In this document: positions 9,330 through 19,200 of the stretch, one piece after another
Layout: the number at the start of each line of letters is the position of its first letter
Position numbering within the stretch: the first letter of the stretch is position 1
IMG/VR virus record: IMGVR_UViG_3300043436_001902
Span: 1-47,413 of that record
DNA length: 47,413 bases
Origin: a virus
Strand: one strand, 5' to 3'
Made by a program: the position numbers and the translations under genes
The notes under the pieces: model-generated
Databases searched by the model: none
The model's input: the letters and a program-made list of their open reading frames with translations, nothing else
What the model was told of the DNA's origin: nothing

Positions 9330-11958
9330 ACAATCTTTTAGCTACACAGGTAGCTCAACATATACCATTGACAATGTAGTGCTAAGTGGAAGCGCAATTG
9401 CTTTGTTTGATTCATCAACAGGAATTGGTGGTGTTGGGTATGTGCCATATGATGGTGCATCAGTAACTGTTGTAGCTGGAGATGCTTTATCAGATTACAG
9501 AAAACTTGCCCCAACGTTAAATAATAAGCTATACTATTTGGTTTCAAATGTAGCGTATACTGCTGACGAAAAAACAACTATACTTAGCCTAGCTACTGAA
9601 ATTCCTGTTGTTTATTCGGCTGGTGTTTTTACCGGGCAGTTTGTGTTTTTAAATCCAAACAACTATGAGTACGTCTATTTGTTGTGGGATTATGAAGATA
9701 AAATGGATACAGTTGCATCTTACAAAGGCATAACTGAAAGCCGTTCTATCGACATGAATTACGGCTCTAATATTGGGCGTGCTGGTATTAGTTTTAATAC
9801 CATTGATCCTGATCAACCAACAAGATACCAAGTTGAGTGGAATGGAGAGATTGTAGTTGATACTAAATATGTTGGCGTTAACTCAACAGTTAATTATGAC
9901 GCTCTTATTGCAGCAGGCATTCCAGCTGATGAGATTGGATTAGTCGCTCCATACGACGGACTTGTTGACAATGGTACTGGTGTTATTGAGTTTTATAAAA
10001 ATTTACCTACCGGAGAGGCAAGCTTAATTGTATCATCTCCGTTTAGCGGATCAACATGGATAGTTAATAAAATTAGCCCATACTTAACTAGGTTGTTTAT
10101 AGATACAGCACCTGGAATACCTTCTGATGTCTGTGCTCAGTGTCCTACATTAGAGATATGGCATAATGGAATAGATGATTTACCTAATATTGGTGATCAG
10201 TTATTTAATGATGCTGCAGGAACCGAAGTGTATATTGGTGATGAATATTTGCATCTAATAGATATTGACGACACATGTATCTCAGCTACTTACTATATAA
10301 CCGCAAGCTCCACAGGTGAAGTCCTATCGAAAGAAAGTTGTACATGCTCTGAGTTTGCTGTGCCTTTTATTATTGCAGACCCAATCACAGCTAACACAAA
10401 TACATCCGAAAGTATAACTATAGAGGTTATTAATAACCCAACATCATGGGGTTTACTTGCTAGCACGTTGCCTAGTGAGGCAACTTTTTCAAGCGGAATT
10501 GTATACTTTGATAATTGCCCTGCAGGTGTTTACTCAATAACAGTTAGAGCTACCAATTGTTTTGGGACTAGCTCATCAGCTGTAATATCTGTAACCGTAT
10601 CTGATCCAGGAGATATGAAGCCATTCTTAATTGATGTTGAGCAATTTAAGGAGTCTGGATCTGATGCTTGTTTAGTCATTCCTACGTTCACTCTAATGTA
10701 CTTTGATGGCGATGGCTATATACCAAATACAGTTGACACAATTTTCTATGACTCAGAAGGAAAGCGTCCATTTATGGGTGGTAAAAAATGGTACCAAATA
10801 AATGATTCTGATTACACAATACAGATTGATCAAAACGGAACAGTGATTGGTAAATCTACCTGTGCTGGCACAACTACAACAACTACAACAACTAGTACAA
10901 CTACACTTCCTTCAGGTACATATTTTACAGCTACATCTTGTGTTGATAATACAGTAAATGTTGTATTAAGAAATTCATTAGGAACTTCAATAACTACTGG
11001 CTTAGTTGTAAAAACAACAGATGGCAACTGCTGGAGAATAGATGGATCAACAACAGCTACATTCCCATACTATAATGTTATTACACCTATAGTTACTTAT
11101 GCAAACTGCACATCATGCACTGGTACCACGACAACTACAAGTACTACGACAACCACAACAGCAACTCCTGTAACTGGTTTTGATTTAGATACAAGTGGAT
11201 TTACATCAGCTAGATTAGCTTGTACATCTACTCCTACATATGTTACTCACTACCATACAGGTACATTTGCAGTAAACAGTTTTGTTTACACTGATGCAGG
11301 GGCTACAACATTATTTGATGGAGCTTTCTTATGGTATCTAGTTAGAAAGTCTGGTGTAACTTATGCCTGCTTAATTGCTGATACAGGTCAAATATTAAAC
11401 TTGTCAGCATGCTCGGGAGTTACCACAACTACAACCACAACAACTATTCCTGTTAGATATTATTCAGGAACAAAGTGCGTTGGTGGTGCTGCTGTATTAC
11501 TATCCTATACAGGTTTTAGTGCATTAAGTCTACCTAATTACGTAAAGGATAGCAATGGAGATTGTTGTACCATAACAGCATCTGTGGCACCTGGAGTAGC
11601 TAATGGAACTATATTGTATACGTATGGAAGCTGCTCAGAGTGTGCGGCAACTACAACAACGACTACAACAACGACTACAACGACAACGACTACAACGACA
11701 ACGACGACAACTACGACGACAGCTGCACCGTTGACGCCTATTACGCTGTCATACTCTTCTTCACAATCATCTGTTTGCTCAGTTCTTGATATTGATAATT
11801 ATTATGTCAATGGCGCAATTGGTGTCCCTGGAAATTATATCTTTACAAACTTAGTTGGCTCAGATCCTGCGCCTGCTGGCTGGTACTTGAATTTAATTAC
11901 AAATGTTGCGTATGAGTGGAACGGATCAAACTGGACCGGCGCAAGTAAAACCTGTTAA
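9313..11958 (+). CDS. Modular tail fibre with poly-Thr linkers
   Basis: An 881-aa protein. The N-terminal half (about 1-340) is beta-rich and probably attaches to the tail. An Ig/cadherin-like segment follows (about 345-435, with VYSITVRATNCFGTSS). The C-terminal half is four Thr tracts separating Cys-containing modules of about 70-90 residues: 10870-10905, 11125-11160, 11422-11445 and 11650-11721 (24 Thr in a row). Modules appear to alternate between two types, one with an FxxxxxC-W/Y-I pattern ending in paired Cys, the other ending near a W/Y-L-x-x-I motif. Poly-Thr stretches resemble mucin-type O-glycosylation substrates. Its stop overlaps the start of a glycosyltransferase gene. Confidence 0.75.
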   Translation: MSSKTKQSFSYTGSSTYTIDNVVLSGSAIALFDSSTGIGGVGYVPYDGASVTVVAGDALSDYRKLAPTLNNKLYYLVSNVAYTADEKTTILSLATEIPVVYSAGVFTGQFVFLNPNNYEYVYLLWDYEDKMDTVASYKGITESRSIDMNYGSNIGRAGISFNTIDPDQPTRYQVEWNGEIVVDTKYVGVNSTVNYDALIAAGIPADEIGLVAPYDGLVDNGTGVIEFYKNLPTGEASLIVSSPFSGSTWIVNKISPYLTRLFIDTAPGIPSDVCAQCPTLEIWHNGIDDLPNIGDQLFNDAAGTEVYIGDEYLHLIDIDDTCISATYYITASSTGEVLSKESCTCSEFAVPFIIADPITANTNTSESITIEVINNPTSWGLLASTLPSEATFSSGIVYFDNCPAGVYSITVRATNCFGTSSSAVISVTVSDPGDMKPFLIDVEQFKESGSDACLVIPTFTLMYFDGDGYIPNTVDTIFYDSEGKRPFMGGKKWYQINDSDYTIQIDQNGTVIGKSTCAGTTTTTTTTSTTTLPSGTYFTATSCVDNTVNVVLRNSLGTSITTGLVVKTTDGNCWRIDGSTTATFPYYNVITPIVTYANCTSCTGTTTTTSTTTTTTATPVTGFDLDTSGFTSARLACTSTPTYVTHYHTGTFAVNSFVYTDAGATTLFDGAFLWYLVRKSGVTYACLIADTGQILNLSACSGVTTTTTTTTIPVRYYSGTKCVGGAAVLLSYTGFSALSLPNYVKDSNGDCCTITASVAPGVANGTILYTYGSCSECAATTTTTTTTTTTTTTTTTTTTTTTTAAPLTPITLSYSSSQSSVCSVLDIDNYYVNGAIGVPGNYIFTNLVGSDPAPAGWYLNLITNVAYEWNGSNWTGASKTC
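11650..11721 (+). repeat. ACN trinucleotide repeat encoding 24 consecutive Thr
   Basis: Twenty-four in-frame Thr codons (residues 780-803) use ACA, ACG and ACT in a patterned mix in which ACAACGACT-like units recur. Three shorter tracts (12, 12 and 8 codons, the first two each with one Ser) lie upstream in the same gene. Repeats of this kind can change length in steps of three without breaking the frame. Confidence 0.9.
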
Positions 11959-12875
11959 TGAAAACACTTAGGATGTTGTCAGCGCAGCCAGCGCTTGACT
12001 ATTATGCATGGCAGATTGAGGTATGTATACACAACTTCGCTTCGTTAGGTTACAAAAATATTGACATAGTTGCCGGTTATCAAGATGAGATACCTGAGTC
12101 GTGGAATAAATTATACCAAACGTACAGCGATATTGCTAGGTTCTTTTTCTATAAAGACACCATGGGCGAATGCGACTATCCACCAGCTATACAGGCACAC
12201 CTATTGCAAAAGCATTTCAAAAAGCATCCTGATCTGACAAACGATGCAATCTTTTTTCATGACGCTGACTTTGTATTCACTAAATACTTAGACTTTACAC
12301 CATACCTAGATAATAATATTTGGTACTTCTCAGACACTATCTCATACATAGGCTATGATTATATCATGAGTAAGGGTGAAGAGGTGTTAAAGGCCATGTG
12401 CAACCAAGTAGGTATATCTAGAAAACTAGTTGAGTTTAATAAGGATAGAAGTGGTGGAGCTCAAAAGCTAATGAAAAACTTGACGCATCACTATTGGAAG
12501 AAAGTAGAAGAGGACAGCAAAGGGCTATACAAACTACTGACTGGTATGCAGGACGTCAAAAAGGAAGGCGATCCAAACGGCATACAAGCATGGACGGCTA
12601 GCATGTGGGCCGAATTATGGAATGCTTGGTTTTTTGGACATCACGTAACGGTGCCAAAGAACTTTGATTTTGCTTGGGCTACATGTCCATCAAGTATATG
12701 GGATGACGTATATTTTTTCCATAACGCAGGTGTGATGAACAACCAGCAGGGTATGTTCCATAAAGCATCATACATGCATACATTACCGTTTGGTACAGAT
12801 CTGACGGTAGATCCTAATAGATGTTCATATCACTATTATGAAATGATCAAAAGCATGAAAAGCTGCTTGGTCTAA
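11958..12875 (+). CDS. GT-A-type glycosyltransferase-like protein
   Basis: A 305-aa protein coupled to the fibre gene by a TAATG overlap. It has an alpha/beta layout, starting with a beta strand and a helix. A clear DxD motif sits in a hydrophobic strand (IFFHDADFVF, Asp102 and Asp104), as in GT-A enzymes where DxD binds the metal and nucleotide-sugar. Downstream are aromatic-rich segments (GIQAWTASMWAELWNAW, about residues 213-229) and a HNAG motif. I infer that it modifies the adjacent poly-Thr fibre or another virion glycan target. A host-surface target cannot be excluded. Donor sugar unknown. Confidence 0.65.
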   Translation: MKTLRMLSAQPALDYYAWQIEVCIHNFASLGYKNIDIVAGYQDEIPESWNKLYQTYSDIARFFFYKDTMGECDYPPAIQAHLLQKHFKKHPDLTNDAIFFHDADFVFTKYLDFTPYLDNNIWYFSDTISYIGYDYIMSKGEEVLKAMCNQVGISRKLVEFNKDRSGGAQKLMKNLTHHYWKKVEEDSKGLYKLLTGMQDVKKEGDPNGIQAWTASMWAELWNAWFFGHHVTVPKNFDFAWATCPSSIWDDVYFFHNAGVMNNQQGMFHKASYMHTLPFGTDLTVDPNRCSYHYYEMIKSMKSCLV

Positions 12876-12881
12876 AATTCG

Positions 12882-12889
12882 TAACTTTG
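12882..12889 (+). promoter_or_regulatory. -7 promoter box 4 nt before a start codon (TAACTTTG)
   Basis: TAACTTTG lies 4 nt before ATG 12894. In Bacteroidota transcription starts a few bases after this box, so the message would be leaderless or almost so. No TTG at 19-21 nt spacing. Confidence 0.45.
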
Positions 12890-12893
12890 CTAT

Positions 12894-13679
12894 ATGGTTA
12901 TAGATACGATTACTTTTTCTGACAAGTCTGAGGGATGGACTTCTAGATGGACTTATCGACCTGAATGGATGATTGGTTTAAATAGCTCATTCTATTCATT
13001 TAAGGATGGTAATCTATATAAGCACGATACCAATTCAAATAGAACTACATTTTACAATACAATAGGTGGGTTTTCTATATCAACTGTAATGAATCAATCA
13101 CCAACAGAGATAAAGATGTTTAAGACATTAGCTCTTGATTGTACTCATTCATTAAATTTTGTTGGCTATACAGATCTTGATCAGACTGAGATGAGCATGT
13201 CTCAGTTTGTAAACAAAGAAGGTGAATGGTTCTCATACATGAGAAGACCTGTGAATGATAATAATTTGCAGTTAATATCAGCGCAAGGTGTAGGCATTAT
13301 AGATTCTATAGCTGGCTTTCAATTAACAATGGATTCAGAGGTTAGTAACGCATCTACAGGTGACTTAATAATAAGTGGTATCGTTGATTCAAATAACAAC
13401 ATAGTAACAAATACACAGGTTGGATATGTTGTAGATGTAGTTGGAAATATAATATCTGTATCAAATAACAACCCTACTCCACCTACTCCACCTACTCCTG
13501 GATTCATAAATACACCAACAGCAGGTAACTACGTTTATATACTTAAAAGCTCTGTGGCTGAGTCATACGGGACTAGAGGTTACTTTCTTCATCTCGCATT
13601 ATCAAGAAGTGGTGTTGATGCTACTTCAGAGATAGAGCTATTTGCTGTAAGTACTGAAGTATTCAAAAGTTTTCCTTAA
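12894..13679 (+). CDS. Fibre-like virion protein with Pro-Thr hinge
   Basis: A 261-aa protein. Residues 1-190 are beta-rich and aromatic (segments such as YRPEWMIGLNSSFYSF and LYKHD), similar in style to baseplate or fibre proteins. A short PTPPTPPTP hinge near residue 196-204 joins a C-terminal module of about 55 residues containing SYGTRGYFLHLALSR. It sits between the glycosyltransferase and the acetyltransferase genes, in the host-interaction part of the late block. The function is inferred from composition and place. Confidence 0.6.
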   Translation: MVIDTITFSDKSEGWTSRWTYRPEWMIGLNSSFYSFKDGNLYKHDTNSNRTTFYNTIGGFSISTVMNQSPTEIKMFKTLALDCTHSLNFVGYTDLDQTEMSMSQFVNKEGEWFSYMRRPVNDNNLQLISAQGVGIIDSIAGFQLTMDSEVSNASTGDLIISGIVDSNNNIVTNTQVGYVVDVVGNIISVSNNNPTPPTPPTPGFINTPTAGNYVYILKSSVAESYGTRGYFLHLALSRSGVDATSEIELFAVSTEVFKSFP

Positions 13680-13684
13680 ATTTG
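13677..13684 (+). promoter_or_regulatory. -7 promoter box 4 nt before a start codon (TAAATTTG)
   Basis: TAAATTTG overlaps the stop of the preceding gene and ends 4 nt before ATG 13689, the same spacing as the box at 12882. No -33 TTG at the right distance. Supported as a -7 box only. Confidence 0.42.
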
Positions 13685-13688
13685 TTAC

Positions 13689-14096
13689 ATGGAAGTTAGG
13701 TTTTTAGATGACCACGACTACGATGTATTATCCCAATGGTGGAAGGACTGGAGATGGTCAGCACCACCTAAGGATATGCTACCACAGGATGGCCGAGGTG
13801 GGCTGATGGTAAGTAAAGACGGTGAAGATATTTGCGCCGGATTTGTTTACTTCACTAACTCAAAGACAGCTTGGATTGAGTACATTGTGTCAAACTTTCA
13901 CTACAGACAAGACGATCGCAAAGAGGCGATAGAATTATTGATTAACTCACTTGTTGAGGTCGCTGCCGAAACAAATGGAACTAAATACTTCTACACTTCT
14001 TTAAAGAACGAAAATTTGATTAACCGATATGCAGCATGTGGATTCCAGAAAGGGACAAGCAACTGCACTGAAATGATAAAGATATGGCAGCAGTAA
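13689..14096 (+). CDS. GNAT-family N-acetyltransferase-like protein
   Basis: A 135-aa protein, close to a minimal GNAT domain. The order of elements fits: N-terminal beta-helix (RFLDDHDYDVLSQWW), central strands with ICAGFVYFTN and AWIEYIVSNFHYR, a long helix after RKEAIELL, then a strand (TKYFYTSLKN) and the typical late N-x-x-L/I-I-x-x-Y-x-x-x-GF pattern (ENLINRYAACGF). The acetyl-CoA loop (usually R/QxxGxG/A) is degenerate here (YRQDDRKE), as in many phage versions. Target unknown. Such genes occur in late blocks of podoviruses next to internal virion proteins. Overlaps the next gene by 13 nt. Confidence 0.65.
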   Translation: MEVRFLDDHDYDVLSQWWKDWRWSAPPKDMLPQDGRGGLMVSKDGEDICAGFVYFTNSKTAWIEYIVSNFHYRQDDRKEAIELLINSLVEVAAETNGTKYFYTSLKNENLINRYAACGFQKGTSNCTEMIKIWQQ

Positions 14097-14809
14097 CATC
14101 AACATTAGTAGCCTTAGGCGGGATTGGCGTTAGTGCCGCTCAGGCTATCAAATCACAAAACCAAATGAAGCAAGCCACGCAGGCTGGCGCATTGGCAAAG
14201 CAGCAATTAAAGCAGATCAAAGAAACCAATCCATTCAAGGCGCTACAGGTGCCTACACTTGGTCTTGAGATGGCTCAGCAACAACAGTCTCAACGAGAGG
14301 CTCAGATGGTTGGAGCACTACAAGGTGTAGGTGCAGAGGGCGTCATTGGTGGAATTGGTCAAGTGGCTGCAGCAGGTAACGAGCAAGACATGGCTCTTGC
14401 AGCTCAAGCAAATCAAGCTCAGTATAATAGAGATGTGGCTCAAGCTGAGGCTCAACTTGGTATTGGAGCTCGTCAAGCTGAGAGAGATTGGATGGCAGGC
14501 ATTGGTGAGGTTCAAGAGCAAAATATGCGTCGATCTGAAGCTCAAGCAAATCGTAATGCTGCTATTGAGGGAGCACTTGGATTTGCAGGATCAGCAGCAT
14601 CAAGTTTGGATGATATTATTGGTCTTTATAGAAAGAAAAAATCTGGAACAAATACTGGTGCTGGTGGAGGAATTAACTGGGATTACTTGTATGGAAATAA
14701 AGCTAATATCCCAGGTTTACAGCAACCAACAAATATAATTACTGGATCTAATATAAATAATCCTAATGCAGTATTAGGTAATCAAGGTAATCAAGTACTT
14801 CTTCCATAA
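14084..14809 (+). CDS. Putative internal virion protein (T7 gp14-like in character)
   Basis: A 241-aa protein rich in Ala and Gln with long helices (residues about 15-160) and a Gly/Asn-rich C terminus. The start has a short hydrophobic segment (VTSTLVALGGIGVSAAQA). Size, composition and position ahead of two larger internal-protein candidates match the small core/ejection proteins of podoviruses. No sequence motif proves it. It ends in a TAATG overlap with the next gene, indicating coupled expression of the ejectosome-like set. Confidence 0.6.
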   Translation: MAAVTSTLVALGGIGVSAAQAIKSQNQMKQATQAGALAKQQLKQIKETNPFKALQVPTLGLEMAQQQQSQREAQMVGALQGVGAEGVIGGIGQVAAAGNEQDMALAAQANQAQYNRDVAQAEAQLGIGARQAERDWMAGIGEVQEQNMRRSEAQANRNAAIEGALGFAGSAASSLDDIIGLYRKKKSGTNTGAGGGINWDYLYGNKANIPGLQQPTNIITGSNINNPNAVLGNQGNQVLLP

Positions 14810-16299
14810 TGGCAACTAGCAATCAAAACATATTTGGCTATATTCCTACCGAATCGGTAGATTGGTCTAAAGCATTGGGTGGTCTTTATACCACTGTCAA
14901 AGGTATTGAGGAGGGCCGCGAAGAACTGAAATTAGAGCTCGATCAGCTTAAGACTGACAACATAAAGACCATTCAACAGTCTGATAATTTTACTAGTCAG
15001 ACGTTTCAACAGATGATGCTTGGCGCATCTCAAAATGGTGTGTCTACAATTAAAGGCTGGAATGATGCTCTCAAAAGAGGCGAACTTGATCCTAAAGAGT
15101 ACAAGCAAAGGATGAATAACTTCATGGAAAATTGGGGAAGTCTTGGAGCTAGTGTAAAAGGATTTGATGCAAAGAATGCTGAGATTCAAAAGCAAATACA
15201 AGACGGAAATGCTTCTCAATTATCTGTTGAGGCAGCTGAGTATTTTGCAAGAGCAGCTGATCTTAAAAACCTACAGGTATTTATTGATCCATCTACTGGT
15301 ATGGTTAGTACGGGTAGATTGGATGCCAATACAGGTCAAGTAATTCCTGACTCAATTGAAAGCGCAAAATCACTAGCCGATCCAAGTAATGCTGTGTTTA
15401 ATAAAGTTAATCTAGATACAGAGGTAAATAAATCTGTTAAGCTATTTGGAGACGTTGTTCAAGAAAATGGTATTACTACGGTTACAGATGCCACAAAGAA
15501 CCCAAGATTTGCAGCGAAATTAGCTGACCTTACTGGATCATTAACTAGTAATGATAGATACACAGCTAGTATTCTTGTAGATAACACAGGAGAAGGATAT
15601 ACAACTTACTTCACTGAGCAAGATCGTCAAAGCAAAATTGCTCAGATGGTTGAAAGAGAAAACAATATTCTCGAATACCAAGATAAGCCGAGATTAGCTG
15701 GTGAGGAATTGGATGCATTTGTTCAAGAAGCTGAGGGTAAATTGATAGCCATGAAGAAAGATTCTTCAGGTGTGTATCAGCCAATGATTACAGAAGACCA
15801 AAGAGATAGAGCTAAAAGGGCTGTTGAGGACACGGTTTATTCACAACTTGATTTCAAGTCGATACAAGATGAACCTAAATTACCTACAGGTGGATCAACA
15901 ACTACTACTAAAAAAGAAGACGATCCTCAATATTATAGAATTGCCACTAATGTGATAAACGCATGGACAGGAGGTAACGTTGAAAAATTAAATGAGCTTT
16001 CTGGAGGCAAGTATTTATTTCAGAAAAAAGGCACAAATACATATTTAATTATTGACGCGCAGAACCCTAAAAAAGTATTTGGACCTATTACTAGTATAGA
16101 TAATGCTGGTGATTTCTTTGGCGAAACAACTAATTCAACGTGGGCAAGAAAATTATCTAAGGCTAGAGTTGCCGCTAAAACACCGGCGCAGCCTGCTAAA
16201 ATAACACAAGCCGACTTTAATGCTAAGTGGGCAAAATTAAAACCTGGGCAAACACTAGTAGGTCCTGATGGTATAACTTATACAAAGAAAAAGAAATAG
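14809..16299 (+). CDS. Putative internal virion protein
   Basis: A 496-aa mainly helical, charged protein, starting by TAATG overlap with the gene before and followed directly (no gap) by the 3000-aa gene. It has a heptad-like region at about residues 30-65 and a basic C terminus ending in KKKK. The gene order small, medium, giant resembles the internal core gene order of podoviruses (T7 gp14-gp15-gp16). Function by synteny only. Confidence 0.58.
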   Translation: MATSNQNIFGYIPTESVDWSKALGGLYTTVKGIEEGREELKLELDQLKTDNIKTIQQSDNFTSQTFQQMMLGASQNGVSTIKGWNDALKRGELDPKEYKQRMNNFMENWGSLGASVKGFDAKNAEIQKQIQDGNASQLSVEAAEYFARAADLKNLQVFIDPSTGMVSTGRLDANTGQVIPDSIESAKSLADPSNAVFNKVNLDTEVNKSVKLFGDVVQENGITTVTDATKNPRFAAKLADLTGSLTSNDRYTASILVDNTGEGYTTYFTEQDRQSKIAQMVERENNILEYQDKPRLAGEELDAFVQEAEGKLIAMKKDSSGVYQPMITEDQRDRAKRAVEDTVYSQLDFKSIQDEPKLPTGGSTTTTKKEDDPQYYRIATNVINAWTGGNVEKLNELSGGKYLFQKKGTNTYLIIDAQNPKKVFGPITSIDNAGDFFGETTNSTWARKLSKARVAAKTPAQPAKITQADFNAKWAKLKPGQTLVGPDGITYTKKKK

Positions 16300-19200
16300 A
16301 TGGAAAACGAGTGGACACCCCCTAGCGATGCAGTAGAAGTAAAAGGATCATCTAGCTTTGTTCCACCTTCAGATGCTGTTGAAGTAGTAAAAAAAAAAGA
16401 TCTTACGGGATCTGGATTGGAAGAACCTTCATCGGAGCGCTTAACCACAACGACAACAAAGGCTACGGTATCTTCGTCTTCAAAAGGAAAGCGTGATGGT
16501 GTATACTCATTCCCTGGACAAGATAATGCTGTCTATAAAAAAGAGGGCGGCCAGTGGTTTAAAGCATCAAAGTCTGACTATAAATACTTTCCAATATCTA
16601 AGGGTGACGTTCAAGGACGTATTGATTCATTAGAAAAAAATGCTGTCTCGCTAGAGCAGTATGGTTTTGAGACAGAGCCAAGAAAAGAAAAGCCGCTAAA
16701 ATACACAGCAGCTCCTGCACCCACACCTATAGCAAAGCCAAAAACAGAAGCACAGAAGAGAGAGCAAGAGTTATTTGAAACTTCATTTAAAGCTCTCGAA
16801 AAGACAGACCCTGAGTACTTAAGAAGAAAAGCTCAGTCAGATGCTATTGACGCTAAGGTCAATCAGATCAACGCCGACTTCATAAATGACAATGAAGAAG
16901 ATGTTGTGCCTAAAGTACAGCAGCTCATAAAAGACTATCCATATCTACAGGTCAATCAATCAGGCGCTGGTTATGACGAACTAGAAATAGTAAACACAGT
17001 TACCAACGAGAGAAAGAAAATCAACCTAGAAAACTGGACGTCAGATAGGGATAAAGAAGAAGCCAAAATATTGAGTGGATTCTTAGATGTTCAGATGACA
17101 TCAAAAGACTATGTCAACCAATACCAAAAGGTAAATAAGATAAAGGAGCAGATGCAATCAGCTACTCCTACACAAAGAATTGAACTATCTCAACAATTAC
17201 TAGATGAGCAAGCTAAGTTACAAGACCTATCTAATGGTAGATATAACTATGCTAAAAATGACAAGTATAAGTCATCAGCCATTTACGACAAGAATGCAAA
17301 AGAGAACGTAAAGACAGACTTTGCTAGACTACAACTTCAATCTATTGACTACGCAGAAAAAGCGAAGAGCTATGCTGAGTGGAATCAAACAGTAACTGAA
17401 GCTAGACAAAAGGGGTTAATTACTGAAGAGCAATATCAGAACGATTACCTTCCTAAGTTAGCTCAGGAAAAGAATATGCTTGTTGATGAGCGTAATAAAA
17501 TCAATGATGACTTTAGACAAACCCAATATAACAGCACGTCAATTGATCGAATAGCAGCTGATGAGTTTGCCATTCAGTCTGAAAGAGGTAACGTATTAAC
17601 AGGTGCTACATATTCAGCATTACAAGGTGCAGAGAACTCATTGAGATTTTTGCTTGAGACAGGTGACTTTCAAGATGGTGAATTCAAAGGATTCTTAACA
17701 GGAGCTGCTCCAGGATCAATAAGTGATTTCTACACATCATCTGAAAACAGAAGCGCATTTGAGCAAATTGTATTTGGTCTTGCTAACTCAGGAGGGTCTG
17801 CACTAGTTGGCGCTGCCGCTGGATCTCCATTCCTTGGTTTATATGCATCATCTTATGTGAACACTAAAGACCAAATGAGTGGGCCTGAGTTCAAGGATGT
17901 ACCTGAATATCAAAAGATATTATTCTCAGGAGCACTTGGCGCTACAGTTGGTTTACTAGAAAAGTATGGTATCAGCAAGTGGTTCTCTAAGACACCGGCA
18001 GGTAAAGGACTTACTAATTGGGTGCTAAAGAAAACAGTTGCTGAACTAGGCAAGGATGCATCTTCAGAAGCTATTGAGTTAGCTGTAAAGAAAAACTTGG
18101 GCTCAGCAATAACAAATGGACTTATTCAAGTTACATCAGCCGGATTGGTAGAAGGATCTACTGAATTAGCTCAAGAGGCAGCTGACATGGTTTATAAGGA
18201 TGTCTTTAATAAGATGTCTGATAAAGGTCAGTTTGAGAATCCAAAATCATGGGCTGGAGTTGCCGATCGATTAAGCCAATCATTTATGCTTGGTTTTGCA
18301 GGTGGTGCTGGAATGCAATCCATTACACAGACATTACAAGTTGCAGCAGGTGAAATGAATAAAGCTCAGATAAATAATATTGAGCAGCTTATCGATAGCC
18401 CTGAACTTAAGGATACGTTTAGATTAAACATTAAAGACCAAATACTTTCTGGTCAAATAACTAAGCAAGAGGGTCAAGCAATTGCTGAGAGACTGAATGA
18501 AGTAGAAGGTACCCTCAATAAGATACCAAAGAATGTAGATCGTTATGAAGCGTTCAAGTTGATCAACGAGCGTGATGAAATAAATAGAGAAATTGCAGGG
18601 AAAGACCCTGATCTTGTAGTCGTTCAAACTGAGCGAGTAAAAGAAATTAATGAACAACTGAAACAATTAAGCAAAGATGCCGTTCAAAAGCAAACAACAA
18701 GTGAAGTATCTGTACAGCCAGGAGCCGAAATTAGCGGAGAAATGGCGCAAGGAGAACCCGAAGCAGGACCTCAAGAAGTTACCCAAGAAGGTCAAAAGTA
18801 CCAAGAAGTAGGAGAGCAAACTACAACACAGATTAATGTTGCTCCTTTGTTTGATACTAAGGTTAAGACTGTAGAAGAGGCTGATGCTATCAGACAGTCT
18901 GATATGTATAAACAATATAAGGACAACCTATCAAAAGTTGCTACCGACTTCAATGTTACTGTTGATAATATTGATGATACTATTGGAGGTTATGCAGGTG
19001 TAGCTGAGGTGTCAACTGTTGCTACCGTTTCAGGAGACTGGAATGATATCATCAAGTTCGCAGCTGCATACGGAGCATTGACACCTGAAGTACAAGACTC
19101 AACAATTGCCGGAAGGACTGTTGAGCCACAAACTACTGAACATAATGCCGATCGTTTTGACATTGGTATTAACAACCAAGAGGCCGCTCTAAAGGCAGCT

